41,512 nucleotides of DNA from Eubacterium sp. (GTDB lineage: Bacteria; Bacillota; Clostridia; Lachnospirales; Lachnospiraceae), in NCBI GenBank assembly GCA_022791495.1, contig JAAVZE010000120.1:1-41512 (forward strand), read 5' to 3'. Every line of letters begins with the position of its first letter. Position 1 is the stretch's first letter. Below the pieces are notes generated by a model. The model worked only from the letters and a program-made list of their open reading frames with translations, searched no databases and was not told the origin of the DNA. The position numbers and the translations under genes were made by a program. Below are positions 7,947 to 15,563 of this stretch, in pieces.

Positions 7947-9495
7947 TTTTCTCTATCCTCCTACATTGTATATTAATTTTACTCACAATATCAGATGTAT
8001 ACTCTTCTGTACAAATCTCTGAAAAAGCAGCGTGAACAAACTGCTGGATCTTTTGTTCCCGCATCGATTGATCCAGTTGTACAAAATATTTTCCGAGTTC
8101 TGCATAAAATATGGGACGAAATCTGCTTGTCCGCCAAACCGTCTGCCACAATTTACACAATTTAGGGCGAATATCACTGTTGGTATAAGCTAATTTTATG
8201 AAAATTGCTTCTTCAAAGCATTCTTCTTCAAAACAGGCTAACAGCCTGTCACTCAAAAAGAGGATCAAAAATATATTACAAACCTCTTCTCGAAGCTTAT
8301 ATTCTTTTGAAAACTCGTACACCTTATCAAGCAATATTCGATAAAAGGTAAAACTCCTCATACCGGCGGCAAAAAATTCAACAATATTTTCACTAAATTC
8401 ATTTTCAATATCCTTACAAAAACAATTTATTATTTGCTCCAGAAAACTATCTATTGCCTTTTTGAGACAGCTCTTTTTATCTGCTCTCCCCAAACTTGAT
8501 AATATCACTGTTAAGAGCCGATGTGCCTCCTTTTGCCTGCACCAGTTATTGAGAAGAATCTCCACATTTCTTTTAAAATCTTCATTTTCATTGATCTCTA
8601 AAATAATCTGCGCCAAAGCAATATCCATATTAGAATTCTTTTCAGCTATAAATTGTTTGGTGACTTTATGCGCAAAATAATAATAATCCTCCTGTGCCAG
8701 CATGCCAATCGCGATATTAGCCCTCTGAAACATGGAATTCCTCTTATGTAAGATACAATTCTTCAACCACCCAATGATGCTTTCACGAAACTGCGGAAAT
8801 CCATTCCAGACACACTTTAAGATAAGCTCTGGATAATCTGCTCTTTTAAAGCGAACAAAATCCAATTCACTTTTTCCCATATTTGTGATAATTCTATCCT
8901 TATATACCTCCGCCCCAAATTCCTCTATTCTTTTCTGCCCAAATATTTCTTTGATTTTCTCATTTGGATTTAACACCAGATTTAGTTCTTCTGCCACTTC
9001 ACTTACCCATATATAAGGCATGGAGTGAAATACAGCACATGTGATTAAATACGAAAACCCTACATTGCTGCAGTTTTTTATAATCCAGCTCTGCAGTTTT
9101 TCTGAATCCTCAAGGGGATCGTCTCCAAACTTCTCAGCCGGCTGACCCTGCTGTTTTCCAAAAAATACGTCATGAAACTGTGCACCATCCCCTGTTGTAA
9201 GAGATTTGTTGGAAATATACCCATTATTGGTAAAATACTCCCGGTTTTCAAAGTACATATGTATATCTGCCTTACTATTCTGAATAGCACGGCACATCTT
9301 TTCCCATTCTGCACCCTTTTGAACATTTTCTTTATATTGTTCTTCGCTCTTTTCCTGCTTTACTTTTTCCTGACTATCTGTTATCTCACCATCTGTCTTT
9401 TCATCATCAGTAATTTTATTGTTCTCTTCCGCAATTTCATTTACTTTTGGTTCATGATTTAATATCTGAACACCGTCATTCTCCTGCATATCCAT
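7939..9495 (-). CDS. Large helical protein of unknown function in TIR operon
   Basis: I do not recognise the 518-aa product. Residues 1-65 are acidic and low in complexity (many E, K, D, N), which suggests a disordered leader. The rest is predominantly helical, with repeated leucine/phenylalanine spacing (for example LILKCVWNGFPQFRESIIGW and IALAQIILEINENEDFKRN), compatible with a HEAT/ARM-like solenoid. There is no signal peptide, transmembrane segment or Walker A motif. The start has AAAGG 8 bases upstream and lies 21 bases after the TIR gene stop. Its position between a TIR protein and an SPFH-like protein suggests a sensor or adaptor role (inference). Confidence 0.55.
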   Translation of the reverse strand: MDMQENDGVQILNHEPKVNEIAEENNKITDDEKTDGEITDSQEKVKQEKSEEQYKENVQKGAEWEKMCRAIQNSKADIHMYFENREYFTNNGYISNKSLTTGDGAQFHDVFFGKQQGQPAEKFGDDPLEDSEKLQSWIIKNCSNVGFSYLITCAVFHSMPYIWVSEVAEELNLVLNPNEKIKEIFGQKRIEEFGAEVYKDRIITNMGKSELDFVRFKRADYPELILKCVWNGFPQFRESIIGWLKNCILHKRNSMFQRANIAIGMLAQEDYYYFAHKVTKQFIAEKNSNMDIALAQIILEINENEDFKRNVEILLNNWCRQKEAHRLLTVILSSLGRADKKSCLKKAIDSFLEQIINCFCKDIENEFSENIVEFFAAGMRSFTFYRILLDKVYEFSKEYKLREEVCNIFLILFLSDRLLACFEEECFEEAIFIKLAYTNSDIRPKLCKLWQTVWRTSRFRPIFYAELGKYFVQLDQSMREQKIQQFVHAAFSEICTEEYTSDIVSKINIQCRRIEKNV

Positions 9496-9516
9496 ATGTC
9501 GTACCTTTCAATTTCC

Positions 9517-10068
9517 TCAAAAATTGATATCTCCCAAATGTGCATTATCTCCTAAGTTAACGCTCGTATTTTTTTGAGTGCCATAATTATTCTGAATGAT
9601 TTTATTCTGAAATATAATCCTCTCTTCTGCTCCTGTTTGTCCCCCATTCTCATTTTTTAAATCCTTTACACGCCGGGAGATAAGAGAAGCAATCTCATCC
9701 TCGTATACCTTATTTCCATCTATGTATACCAACTTTTTCAGATCTTTAGGAAGTTCTTGATTTACTGTATAATCCACTACGATCCGCCTTTTCATATCAG
9801 AGGGATTTTCCGCCTGGGATACTCGTTTCTCCAATTGTGTCCACTCACTTACCAAATATAAATCTGAGACAAGCAGCAGACGAACTAAAGTCTGATTTTT
9901 ATAGATATCATATAATACTTCATGAAGGTTTTCTGATAAAATCTCCAACTGCCTCTCTGGTGCAAAAAAGACTTGTAAATTCTCTCTACGAAGATAATCT
10001 GCAATTTTAGCCGCCGTATCCTCGATCTCATTTTGATATGAAATTGCTACATCATATTTATAACTCAT
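9517..10068 (-). CDS. TIR-domain protein, probable NAD-consuming effector or signal transducer
   Basis: The start at 10068 (MSYKYDVAISYQ) has GAGGAGG 6 bases upstream, giving 183 aa. Residues 4-140 show the TIR order: YDVAISYQ (strand A), an AAKIADYLRRENLQVFF helix and strand B, LVRLLLVSD (strand D), then SEWTQLEKR. In that last motif Glu80 matches the catalytic Glu of NADase-type TIR domains. Residues 150-183 form an Asn/Gly-rich tail (IIQNNYGTQ, then NLGDNAHLGDINF), a style seen in proteins of bacterial NTP-dependent conflict systems. TIR proteins cleave NAD+ or make NAD-derived signals on activation. It is the first gene of the tight operon. The domain call is good; enzymatic activity is inferred. 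Confidence 0.75.
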   Translation of the reverse strand: MSYKYDVAISYQNEIEDTAAKIADYLRRENLQVFFAPERQLEILSENLHEVLYDIYKNQTLVRLLLVSDLYLVSEWTQLEKRVSQAENPSDMKRRIVVDYTVNQELPKDLKKLVYIDGNKVYEDEIASLISRRVKDLKNENGGQTGAEERIIFQNKIIQNNYGTQKNTSVNLGDNAHLGDINF

Positions 10069-10165
10069 CGTTTTCCTCCTCTCGCTTCCGGAACACAATA
10101 CTTATTGAAGAGATTTTTTCTTCTCTTCTAACCTATCCGTTAATTCGTATGTCCCTGGCTTTAAT
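10069..10165 (-). other. Gap upstream of TIR operon with small hairpin
   Basis: The 97-base gap holds an inverted repeat GAAGAGA (10107-10113) and TCTCTTC (10122-10128) with an 8-base loop, but no T tract follows on the minus strand. I see no convincing -35/-10 pair, so the TIR operon may be read through from the LRR-B gene. Confidence 0.4.
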
Positions 10166-11134
10166 CTACTTATAATAAACCTTTATTTTTTTATTCCCCT
10201 CTTTGAAAAGAGTCCGGACCTTTACCTTTTTCAAATTAAGCTTTTTTAACTTATTATTTTTACAGGAAAGCACAGACAACTTAACATTTTTGGGCAAACG
10301 TAATAAAGTCAGCTTACAGTCATTACAGTACAACTCCTTTAATTTCGTATTTTTCGACAAATTTAATTTACCCCATCGATTACCTGAACAATCCAAATAA
10401 GTTAAGTTTTTTAATCTGCTAAAATTCGGTTTAGGCAAAGGGCTATAAGAACAGATTATTTTTTTTAGCTTTTTAGAGTTATTTACGTTGAACTTGCATT
10501 TTGATTTTCCAAAATACTCAAATTCCGTCAACTGGGGTAACTTTTTTGGCAAAATAACATGTTCACCAACATGTACCTTTTTCAAATTTACGTGTTTACT
10601 CAGATTTTGAACTGGATAATTCTGATCCCAGACTGTATACAAATAAATATCCTGCAACTGATGATGTTGTGAAAGATCCAGACCTTTCACCGAACCTGCT
10701 CTGCAAAAAAAGCGTTTTATTTTTTTATTTTTAGATAGATCCAGTTGAATATCTAGCGCCATTTCACAATCTTCATCACCTAATTCACTGTGTTGAGACA
10801 ATTGGTCTGCATCAATCTCCAGATCCTGCAGATTAGTAAAATATTCTATTCCTTGAAAATTCACATCTGTTGACAGCCCACGCCCGTATCCCGAATAGCC
10901 ATACTCCAACTCTTCATATGTTATCTTTATTTTTGTTGTCTTGCTGATCTCCCAATCACTTAATATACTGTCCCTGTTCTTGTCTATATTAGCAAGAACA
11001 AATTGACGAAAATACGCGTCTGGAAATGTGTTCTCTGTAATAGGTATATGTTCTGCCTGAACGATACTTTTGTTTTGATTCATACCAAATAATAAAAATC
11101 CAATAAATAATAAGTAAAATGCTTTTGTTTTCAT
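10166..11134 (-). CDS. Secreted LRR protein with EF-hand-like loop, copy B
   Basis: The start at 11134 (MKTKAFYLLF) is chosen because AAAGGAAG lies 6 bases upstream, giving 322 aa. A signal peptide covers about 1-27. Next come FPDAYFRQFVLANID and the EF-hand-like calcium loop DKNRDSILSDWE. Leucine-rich repeats follow to the end (for example LKELYCNDCKLTLLRLPKNV and LSVLSCKNNKLKKLNL). This layout is common in exported LRR proteins of gut Firmicutes. No wall-anchor motif is present. It follows subtilase B, and the decayed copy A shows the same order, so the two form a cassette. The ligand is unknown; co-secretion with the protease suggests a shared extracellular target. Confidence 0.8.
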   Translation of the reverse strand: MKTKAFYLLFIGFLLFGMNQNKSIVQAEHIPITENTFPDAYFRQFVLANIDKNRDSILSDWEISKTTKIKITYEELEYGYSGYGRGLSTDVNFQGIEYFTNLQDLEIDADQLSQHSELGDEDCEMALDIQLDLSKNKKIKRFFCRAGSVKGLDLSQHHQLQDIYLYTVWDQNYPVQNLSKHVNLKKVHVGEHVILPKKLPQLTEFEYFGKSKCKFNVNNSKKLKKIICSYSPLPKPNFSRLKNLTYLDCSGNRWGKLNLSKNTKLKELYCNDCKLTLLRLPKNVKLSVLSCKNNKLKKLNLKKVKVRTLFKEGNKKIKVYYK

Positions 11135-11226
11135 ATAGCACTTCCTTTCATAAAATAATACCATTTGTTACCCAGCTCCTAGAAAACTATCCAAGAGCTA
11201 AAATAACCAGAATAACATAATTGAAT

Positions 11227-13185
11227 CTATTTACTTGAAGATCCATAATTATGCGTAAAATTATAGTTATATTTGTTAAAGAATGTCATAGCCTCACTAT
11301 CTGAAGCCACGCTTGAGTTAACTCTTTTGGCGTTTCTCGTTATATTTTCTATTTTAAATGTTACACTATTAAGCAAGGTATTTCTTAACGCTGTATCATC
11401 TGGTACAAATGTTTTATAACTTGCTTGATTTCCAGCTACATAGGCTCTAACTATACGATATGCAATGTGTTTTGAATAATCATAGCGATATGGAAAATTT
11501 CCTGGGTTGTCTGCCCATCCATATGTGCCTGTATGCTGAGCATGACGCCAGGCAGCATCTTGCCATCCAAAGGAATGATGTGCTACTGCATCCGTTGCTA
11601 CATGAATAGCCATCCCATAATAATATAATTTTTTGTCTGCCTCACTGGGAGTCCCTGGTAATCCTCCTTCTCTCCATTGTTCTGGAGCAAGAGTTCTTAA
11701 ATAAGCAATCATGCCTTTTGCATTCGATACTTCTGTAGAATCAGAGCTAATTGAATTTACTGTACAGCTACTTCCCTTAACTGCCAGTCTTGTGAGTGCA
11801 ATTGTATTAGCAATATAATTATTTCTCCCGTGAAAAGTTGGAAACATTCCCTCTTTTAATGACAAAATTTTATCTGGCATTACTGATCCAAGTTTTATTT
11901 TTTGCAAATCTTGTTGTGTTCCATTATATTTTCCTGCAATAGCATCATTAAACAAAGCATAATGATCTTTCCATGAACCCTCGATCAAATCTGTCTCTGC
12001 TGTTTCTATAGGTGCCTCATTTTTGTCTAGTAAACCCTCTGTGTTATATATAGGTGATTCATCATACCTATCAGCAAATTCTTCATAATTAGCCAGCGCA
12101 TACTCTACATCCAATAATCCACTTCCAGTACTGTTCTTGTCTCCTATTTTTTTAGCACTTTGAAGCAATAATTCTTTCACAAAATTTGGAGAAACATTTA
12201 GGTTTTTTTGCAGAATTAGTGCAACAGCACCAGTAACATGAGGCGCAGCGATGCTAGTCCCCCCAACCACAATATTGGTTCCATACAACCCCTCTGAAAC
12301 AACTTGTTTTCCTGGCGCCATAATATCCAGGCCTTTCCCATTTGAACTCTCTTCTGTTTTTTTCCCTTGTGAATCTACAGCACCTACAGATATCACATTT
12401 TCAAAGGCTGCTGGATAGTCAATTCCTTGTTCTCCTTTATTTCCAGCAGAAGCTACCATTATAATTCCTGCTTTATATGCATCATTAACAGCTTGTTCTA
12501 ATATTTTGGAATACTGCAGTGTGCCAAAACTCATATTAATAACTTTTATATCATTTTCTATACACCAATATATACCCTCCACTACCTTACTTAATTCAGT
12601 CTTATTATCTGAATCAAGTACTTTAACAGAATATATTTCTGCATTTGGTACTATATTTTCAATAATTCCCGAAACACTAGTTCCATGCCCTGTCATATCC
12701 TCAAAATACCATGGTGCAGTATCTTCACCTGAGATATTATAGTATCCCTTAGGGGTTGTATTCCCCAGATCAATTCCTGAGTCAAGAACAGCTATTTTTA
12801 TTTTCTCTTTACTATTTGACTCTTCATTTCCTTGATCTGCATTTATCATCAAATAGTTCCATGTCTCCTTAACTTTATTCTTATCTTTGTTTAATTTCTT
12901 CTTTTTTCCTGAAGCCCGGAGCTGAATATCCTTCTCAACCACTGCTCCCTCTTCCTTAAGTTTCTGAACCTCATTTTCACTAAGACTTCCTTCAAACATA
13001 TCATCACAAGAAGACATTTTCTTTAGTTTCATACTTTTAATATTATTTTTTGAAGAAATAATATATACCTGTTTATTTTTATTATCTATTTGGGAATCAG
13101 CATAGCATTCCCCTGGTACATAATAAAACAACATTGCTGCAATTATAAAAATTGAAAAGACCTTTTTTAAAATATTCTTTTTCAT
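11227..13185 (-). CDS. Secreted subtilisin-family (S8) protease with C-terminal H-x3-D-x3-H domain, copy B
   Basis: The 652-aa protein starts after AAAGGAGAG and has a signal peptide (about 1-29). Catalytic residues are Asp135 (VLDSGID), His167 (GHGTSVSG), oxyanion Asn249 (ASAGNKG) and Ser311 (GGTSIAAPH), so it should be active after propeptide removal. Residues about 390-652 form a second domain with YYYGMAIHVATDAVAHHSFG and a His-rich follow-up (WRHAQHTG). This has the H-x3-D-x3-H spacing of DUF6765/zinc-phospholipase-like folds. It shares this layout, and the C-terminal SSSK ending, with the operon subtilase, but the sequences are well diverged. The partner LRR gene follows after 92 bases. 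Confidence 0.85.
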   Translation of the reverse strand: MKKNILKKVFSIFIIAAMLFYYVPGECYADSQIDNKNKQVYIISSKNNIKSMKLKKMSSCDDMFEGSLSENEVQKLKEEGAVVEKDIQLRASGKKKKLNKDKNKVKETWNYLMINADQGNEESNSKEKIKIAVLDSGIDLGNTTPKGYYNISGEDTAPWYFEDMTGHGTSVSGIIENIVPNAEIYSVKVLDSDNKTELSKVVEGIYWCIENDIKVINMSFGTLQYSKILEQAVNDAYKAGIIMVASAGNKGEQGIDYPAAFENVISVGAVDSQGKKTEESSNGKGLDIMAPGKQVVSEGLYGTNIVVGGTSIAAPHVTGAVALILQKNLNVSPNFVKELLLQSAKKIGDKNSTGSGLLDVEYALANYEEFADRYDESPIYNTEGLLDKNEAPIETAETDLIEGSWKDHYALFNDAIAGKYNGTQQDLQKIKLGSVMPDKILSLKEGMFPTFHGRNNYIANTIALTRLAVKGSSCTVNSISSDSTEVSNAKGMIAYLRTLAPEQWREGGLPGTPSEADKKLYYYGMAIHVATDAVAHHSFGWQDAAWRHAQHTGTYGWADNPGNFPYRYDYSKHIAYRIVRAYVAGNQASYKTFVPDDTALRNTLLNSVTFKIENITRNAKRVNSSVASDSEAMTFFNKYNYNFTHNYGSSSK

Positions 13186-13379
13186 TGAACTCTCCTTTTA
13201 TTATATTGTTAGTTTACAGAAAGAAATAGACAGCAAAACCAGCTTAATACAATAAAACTATCTTCCTTTCAAATTTTTTCCTCGTTTTTCAGTACTTTTT
13301 AGTTACATGAAACAAAAAATTAAGTAAATTTATCATTTAAGCCCTCTTGCATCTATAATAAATAAGCAAAAAAGAATGT
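13186..13379 (-). other. Leader region of subtilase B
   Basis: The region is AT-rich with no open frame. The part at 13195-13260 is also retained upstream of decayed copy A (1381-1436), which identifies it as the cassette leader. A promoter must lie here or further upstream, but no pair of boxes stands out clearly. Confidence 0.4.
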
Positions 13380-13437
13380 TCCTTCTCCACATTTGATATA
13401 AGCCACGCCAATTTACCCGTTTTTTCACTTGGATATG
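13380..13437 (-). pseudogene. Relic of the 3' end of the adenylate-forming ligase gene
   Basis: About 58 bases closely match 4722-4780, the end of the intact ligase gene. On the minus strand they read YPSEKTGKLAW, then LISNVE, nearly the same residues as the ligase C-terminus, before diverging. The relic starts just after the agrB stop and sits upstream of subtilase B, the position the full ligase gene holds relative to the operon subtilase. It marks a recombination or duplication junction. Confidence 0.8.
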
Positions 13438-13451
13438 TCTGAACTGTAGCT

Positions 13452-14036
13452 TTATTCATAGTGATTGCCTCTCCGATTCATCCCCACTCCGATCCACATG
13501 ATCACCAGCATCATCCCGATTCCCAGCAGGATGCATCTGGCCGCTTCCGCAGCTCCCAGCAGCTGCAGAATCACAAAAAGGACTGCCTCTGTCCCATATA
13601 CGCCAAAGGCCAGTTTTCTATATTTGATAACCTCATACTCCTCCAAAGGTTTATTTTCGTGCTCCACCGGAGCAAATTTCCACAGGCTGAGTCCTGTGAT
13701 GACCAGAAGGAGAATCTGGATCCATAAGAATCCAGGAGTCAATTTGTACAATAATAATATTCCCAGGAACAACAACCAGGTCTTGACAGCACACTCCATC
13801 GGCGTCCTGGCATGGTAACCGCCTGCATAGATACGTAGAGGCATAAATGCCAAAAGGATCACCACTCCCTGCCAGAACAGATTCATAAACAGACCTGTAC
13901 ACAACAAGATGATGATCTCTATCAAAGTTCGGAGCCCCTGAAGGATTCCAAATAATACTAATGGTGTATCTTCTTCGGGAAATGCCTGACTGGCAAGCAT
14001 CCTGCCTACCAGCCACCCGGCAAATCTTTCCAGCAC
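13452..14036 (-). CDS. agrB: AgrB-type peptide-processing membrane protease
   Basis: The 194-aa integral membrane protein matches accessory gene regulator B, which cuts and cyclises the AgrD precursor and helps export the autoinducer. The catalytic signature LRIYAGGYHARTPMEC supplies His75 and Cys82, and the conserved VEHENKPLEEYE stretch follows. Several hydrophobic segments fill the rest. The start is GTG at 14036, with AGGAGA located inside the last codons of agrD, only 3 bases after the agrD stop, so the two are translationally coupled. It is the last gene of the agr locus, and subtilase B follows downstream on the same strand. Confidence 0.92.
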   Translation of the reverse strand: MLERFAGWLVGRMLASQAFPEEDTPLVLFGILQGLRTLIEIIILLCTGLFMNLFWQGVVILLAFMPLRIYAGGYHARTPMECAVKTWLLFLGILLLYKLTPGFLWIQILLLVITGLSLWKFAPVEHENKPLEEYEVIKYRKLAFGVYGTEAVLFVILQLLGAAEAARCILLGIGMMLVIMWIGVGMNRRGNHYE

Positions 14037-14039
14037 CGC

Positions 14040-14183
14040 TTATCTCCTGCGGAGCCGCTCTGCCCCTTTCGGCAGCTCCGGCTGATGCATCAACAACTGA
14101 CATGCAGAATTAACTGCACCTGAAGTAACTTTCATCGAAAGTCCTGCTACCTTTGCTGCCAACTTTTTCTTTGTGTTTTTCAT
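14040..14183 (-). CDS. agrD: AgrD autoinducer precursor peptide (47 aa)
   Basis: A 47-aa ORF with AGGAGG 7 bases upstream. It has an amphipathic, Lys-rich N-terminus (MKNTKKKLAAKVAGLSMKV), a central segment containing the single Cys28 (VNSACQLLM), and the AgrD-type recognition tail HQPELPKGAERLRRR. By analogy with AgrD processing, AgrB would cut after Met32 and join its carboxyl group to Cys28, giving a five-residue CQLLM thiolactone ring with a short N-terminal tail. The length of the tail cannot be read. The gene directly precedes agrB, an order common in clostridia. It is missed by simple length-filtered gene calling. Confidence 0.88.
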   Translation of the reverse strand: MKNTKKKLAAKVAGLSMKVTSGAVNSACQLLMHQPELPKGAERLRRR

Positions 14184-14199
14184 AGTTTTTCCTCCTAAA

Positions 14200-14236
14200 A
14201 AAAGATGTGATATAAATTAATTATATCACATCTTTT
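14200..14236. promoter_or_regulatory. Perfect 16-bp inverted repeat overlapping the agrD -10 box
   Basis: AAAAGATGTGATATAA (14200-14215) and its exact complement (14221-14236) flank a 5-base loop. On the minus strand the right arm contains the -10 box, and the transcript would begin within or just past it. A T-rich run follows toward agrD, so it could act as an operator, a 5' stabilising hairpin or a terminator for transcripts from agrC. Confidence 0.7.
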
Positions 14237-14248
14237 CGCGGTTTTGGG
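14220..14248 (-). promoter_or_regulatory. agrD promoter (extended -10, weak -35)
   Basis: On the minus strand TGATATAAT gives an extended -10 (TATAAT at 14220-14225). The hexamer 17 bases upstream (CCCAAA at 14243-14248) is a poor -35, consistent with activator dependence. Confidence 0.55.
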
Positions 14249-14259
14249 CGTTTTGGCGT

Positions 14260-14287
14260 GAACGACATAAACTTGCGACGAACGACA
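14260..14287 (-). promoter_or_regulatory. Direct repeats upstream of agrD, candidate AgrA (LytTR) site
   Basis: The octamer TGTCGTTC (minus strand) occurs at 14280-14287 and 14260-14267, a 20-base period that puts both on one DNA face just upstream of the weak -35. LytTR regulators bind paired direct repeats about two helical turns apart. The match to the staphylococcal consensus is only partial. Confidence 0.45.
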
Positions 14288-14294
14288 CTATGAC

Positions 14295-15563
14295 CTACAG
14301 AAACAGGCAGATCTTTATTTCAAAAATTTTGTTTTTTGTGCTGATTTCTAAGGTTCCATCGTACTTTTTTACGATCTTTCCCACCTTCCGTAGTCCATAA
14401 CCATGATAGGCTTTGTCTTCTTTTGTAGTACAAAAGTTTCCTTCCCTTTTCTCCCTCTCCCCCTCATATGGATTTCTGATCCAGATAAATAACCTCTCCC
14501 CCTTACTACTGTAACGAACACCTAGAGTAATTTTCTTTTGTCTGATATCACGGACTGCCTCCATACTGTTGTCCATAAGATTTGCCAGAATCAAGTTCAT
14601 ATCGTAGACAGACAGTTCCAGCTCCTCCGGAACCTTGAGCTCCATATCCACTGATATATCAGCAGCCACTGCCTCCTGAAGTTTATAATTCAATATACCA
14701 TCCAGCACAGGATTTCCTGTGTCCGCATATTTCTGATTCTGCAGAATATTTTCCTGGATTTCTCCCAGATACGCAGCAAGACGTTCCGTCTCGTGCTGAT
14801 CGTTCATATAAGAAATCATGGAAATATGCTTTATGAAGTCATGTCTCTGCTCTCTTACCTGCTCCACCAGCTCGTTCATTAACTCCAACTGCTTTCTCTG
14901 ATACTGATTCTGAAGTTCCAGTGTATCTTTTTCCACCTGCAGCCGGAAGCTGTGAATCTGCCGGTCATACAGATAAATAACAAAGATATTAACAGCAAAC
15001 AACACGACTGCACAGGCTGCGACAGACTGAAGTTTTAGTCCTGGCTGCTGATAGAATAACAGAAATAAATAGACCGATGAAATTGGCAGCGCCACAGAAA
15101 TGATCCAATAGGAAGCTGGCACATCCTCTCCCTCCTGAATATTTTTGAGATTCCGGATGAAAAGTACGATCAGGAACATAACCACTGGCAGGCTGATCGT
15201 CCCGAATACCGAAAAATACTCTGAAGATGAAAAAAGATCCAGATCAATATAACCAGATAACAGTGCCACAACACACTCTGTCAGAGTAAAAATCACAAAA
15301 AGAAAAACCCCCGATAAAATCCGCTTTTTCCAGCGCTCCTTGTAAAGCATAGTGATTAGCAGCTCGCCACCAAAAGAACAGATCAGATTTACCACAGGTA
15401 TACCTAGAATCAGATTGGGAAGTGTCAGCATGAGATACAGCCCTGCATAGGCACAGAGTACACCTTTACCTCCAAACCGGCACTTTTTGAGAAAACACTG
15501 CATGAGCAGATACACCTCATATGTCTGAAAAGCAGAGGATATCAAAAAGATTATCATGGACAT
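14295..15563 (-). CDS. agrC: AgrC-type histidine kinase (autoinducer receptor)
   Basis: The 422-aa protein has six or so transmembrane segments in residues 1-205, a linker helix and a GHKL kinase module. His241 lies in EQRHDFIKH, the AgrC-type HPK10 phosphorylation motif. The N box is NLILANLMDNSMEAV and the glycine motif YHGYGLRKVGKIV. It should sense the cyclic peptide made by AgrD/AgrB and phosphorylate AgrA. Its ATG follows the agrA stop with no gap, and GGAGGTG is within the agrA end. The position next to agrDB on the same strand completes the circuit. Confidence 0.9.
   Translation of the reverse strand: MSMIIFLISSAFQTYEVYLLMQCFLKKCRFGGKGVLCAYAGLYLMLTLPNLILGIPVVNLICSFGGELLITMLYKERWKKRILSGVFLFVIFTLTECVVALLSGYIDLDLFSSSEYFSVFGTISLPVVMFLIVLFIRNLKNIQEGEDVPASYWIISVALPISSVYLFLLFYQQPGLKLQSVAACAVVLFAVNIFVIYLYDRQIHSFRLQVEKDTLELQNQYQRKQLELMNELVEQVREQRHDFIKHISMISYMNDQHETERLAAYLGEIQENILQNQKYADTGNPVLDGILNYKLQEAVAADISVDMELKVPEELELSVYDMNLILANLMDNSMEAVRDIRQKKITLGVRYSSKGERLFIWIRNPYEGEREKREGNFCTTKEDKAYHGYGLRKVGKIVKKYDGTLEISTKNKIFEIKICLFL

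Noticed and set aside
10107-10128. Hairpin upstream of the TIR gene as a terminator separating it from LRR-B
   Set aside because: The stem is only 7 bp and no T tract follows on the minus strand, so transcription could continue.
14040-14103. A minus-strand open frame (13651-14103) overlapping agrB and agrD
   Set aside because: It is in a different frame, has no ribosome site, and the overlapped agrB and agrD frames have clear family signatures.
14260-14287. Short direct repeats near agrD as a CRISPR-like array
   Set aside because: Only two 8-bp units exist; they fit a regulator site better.
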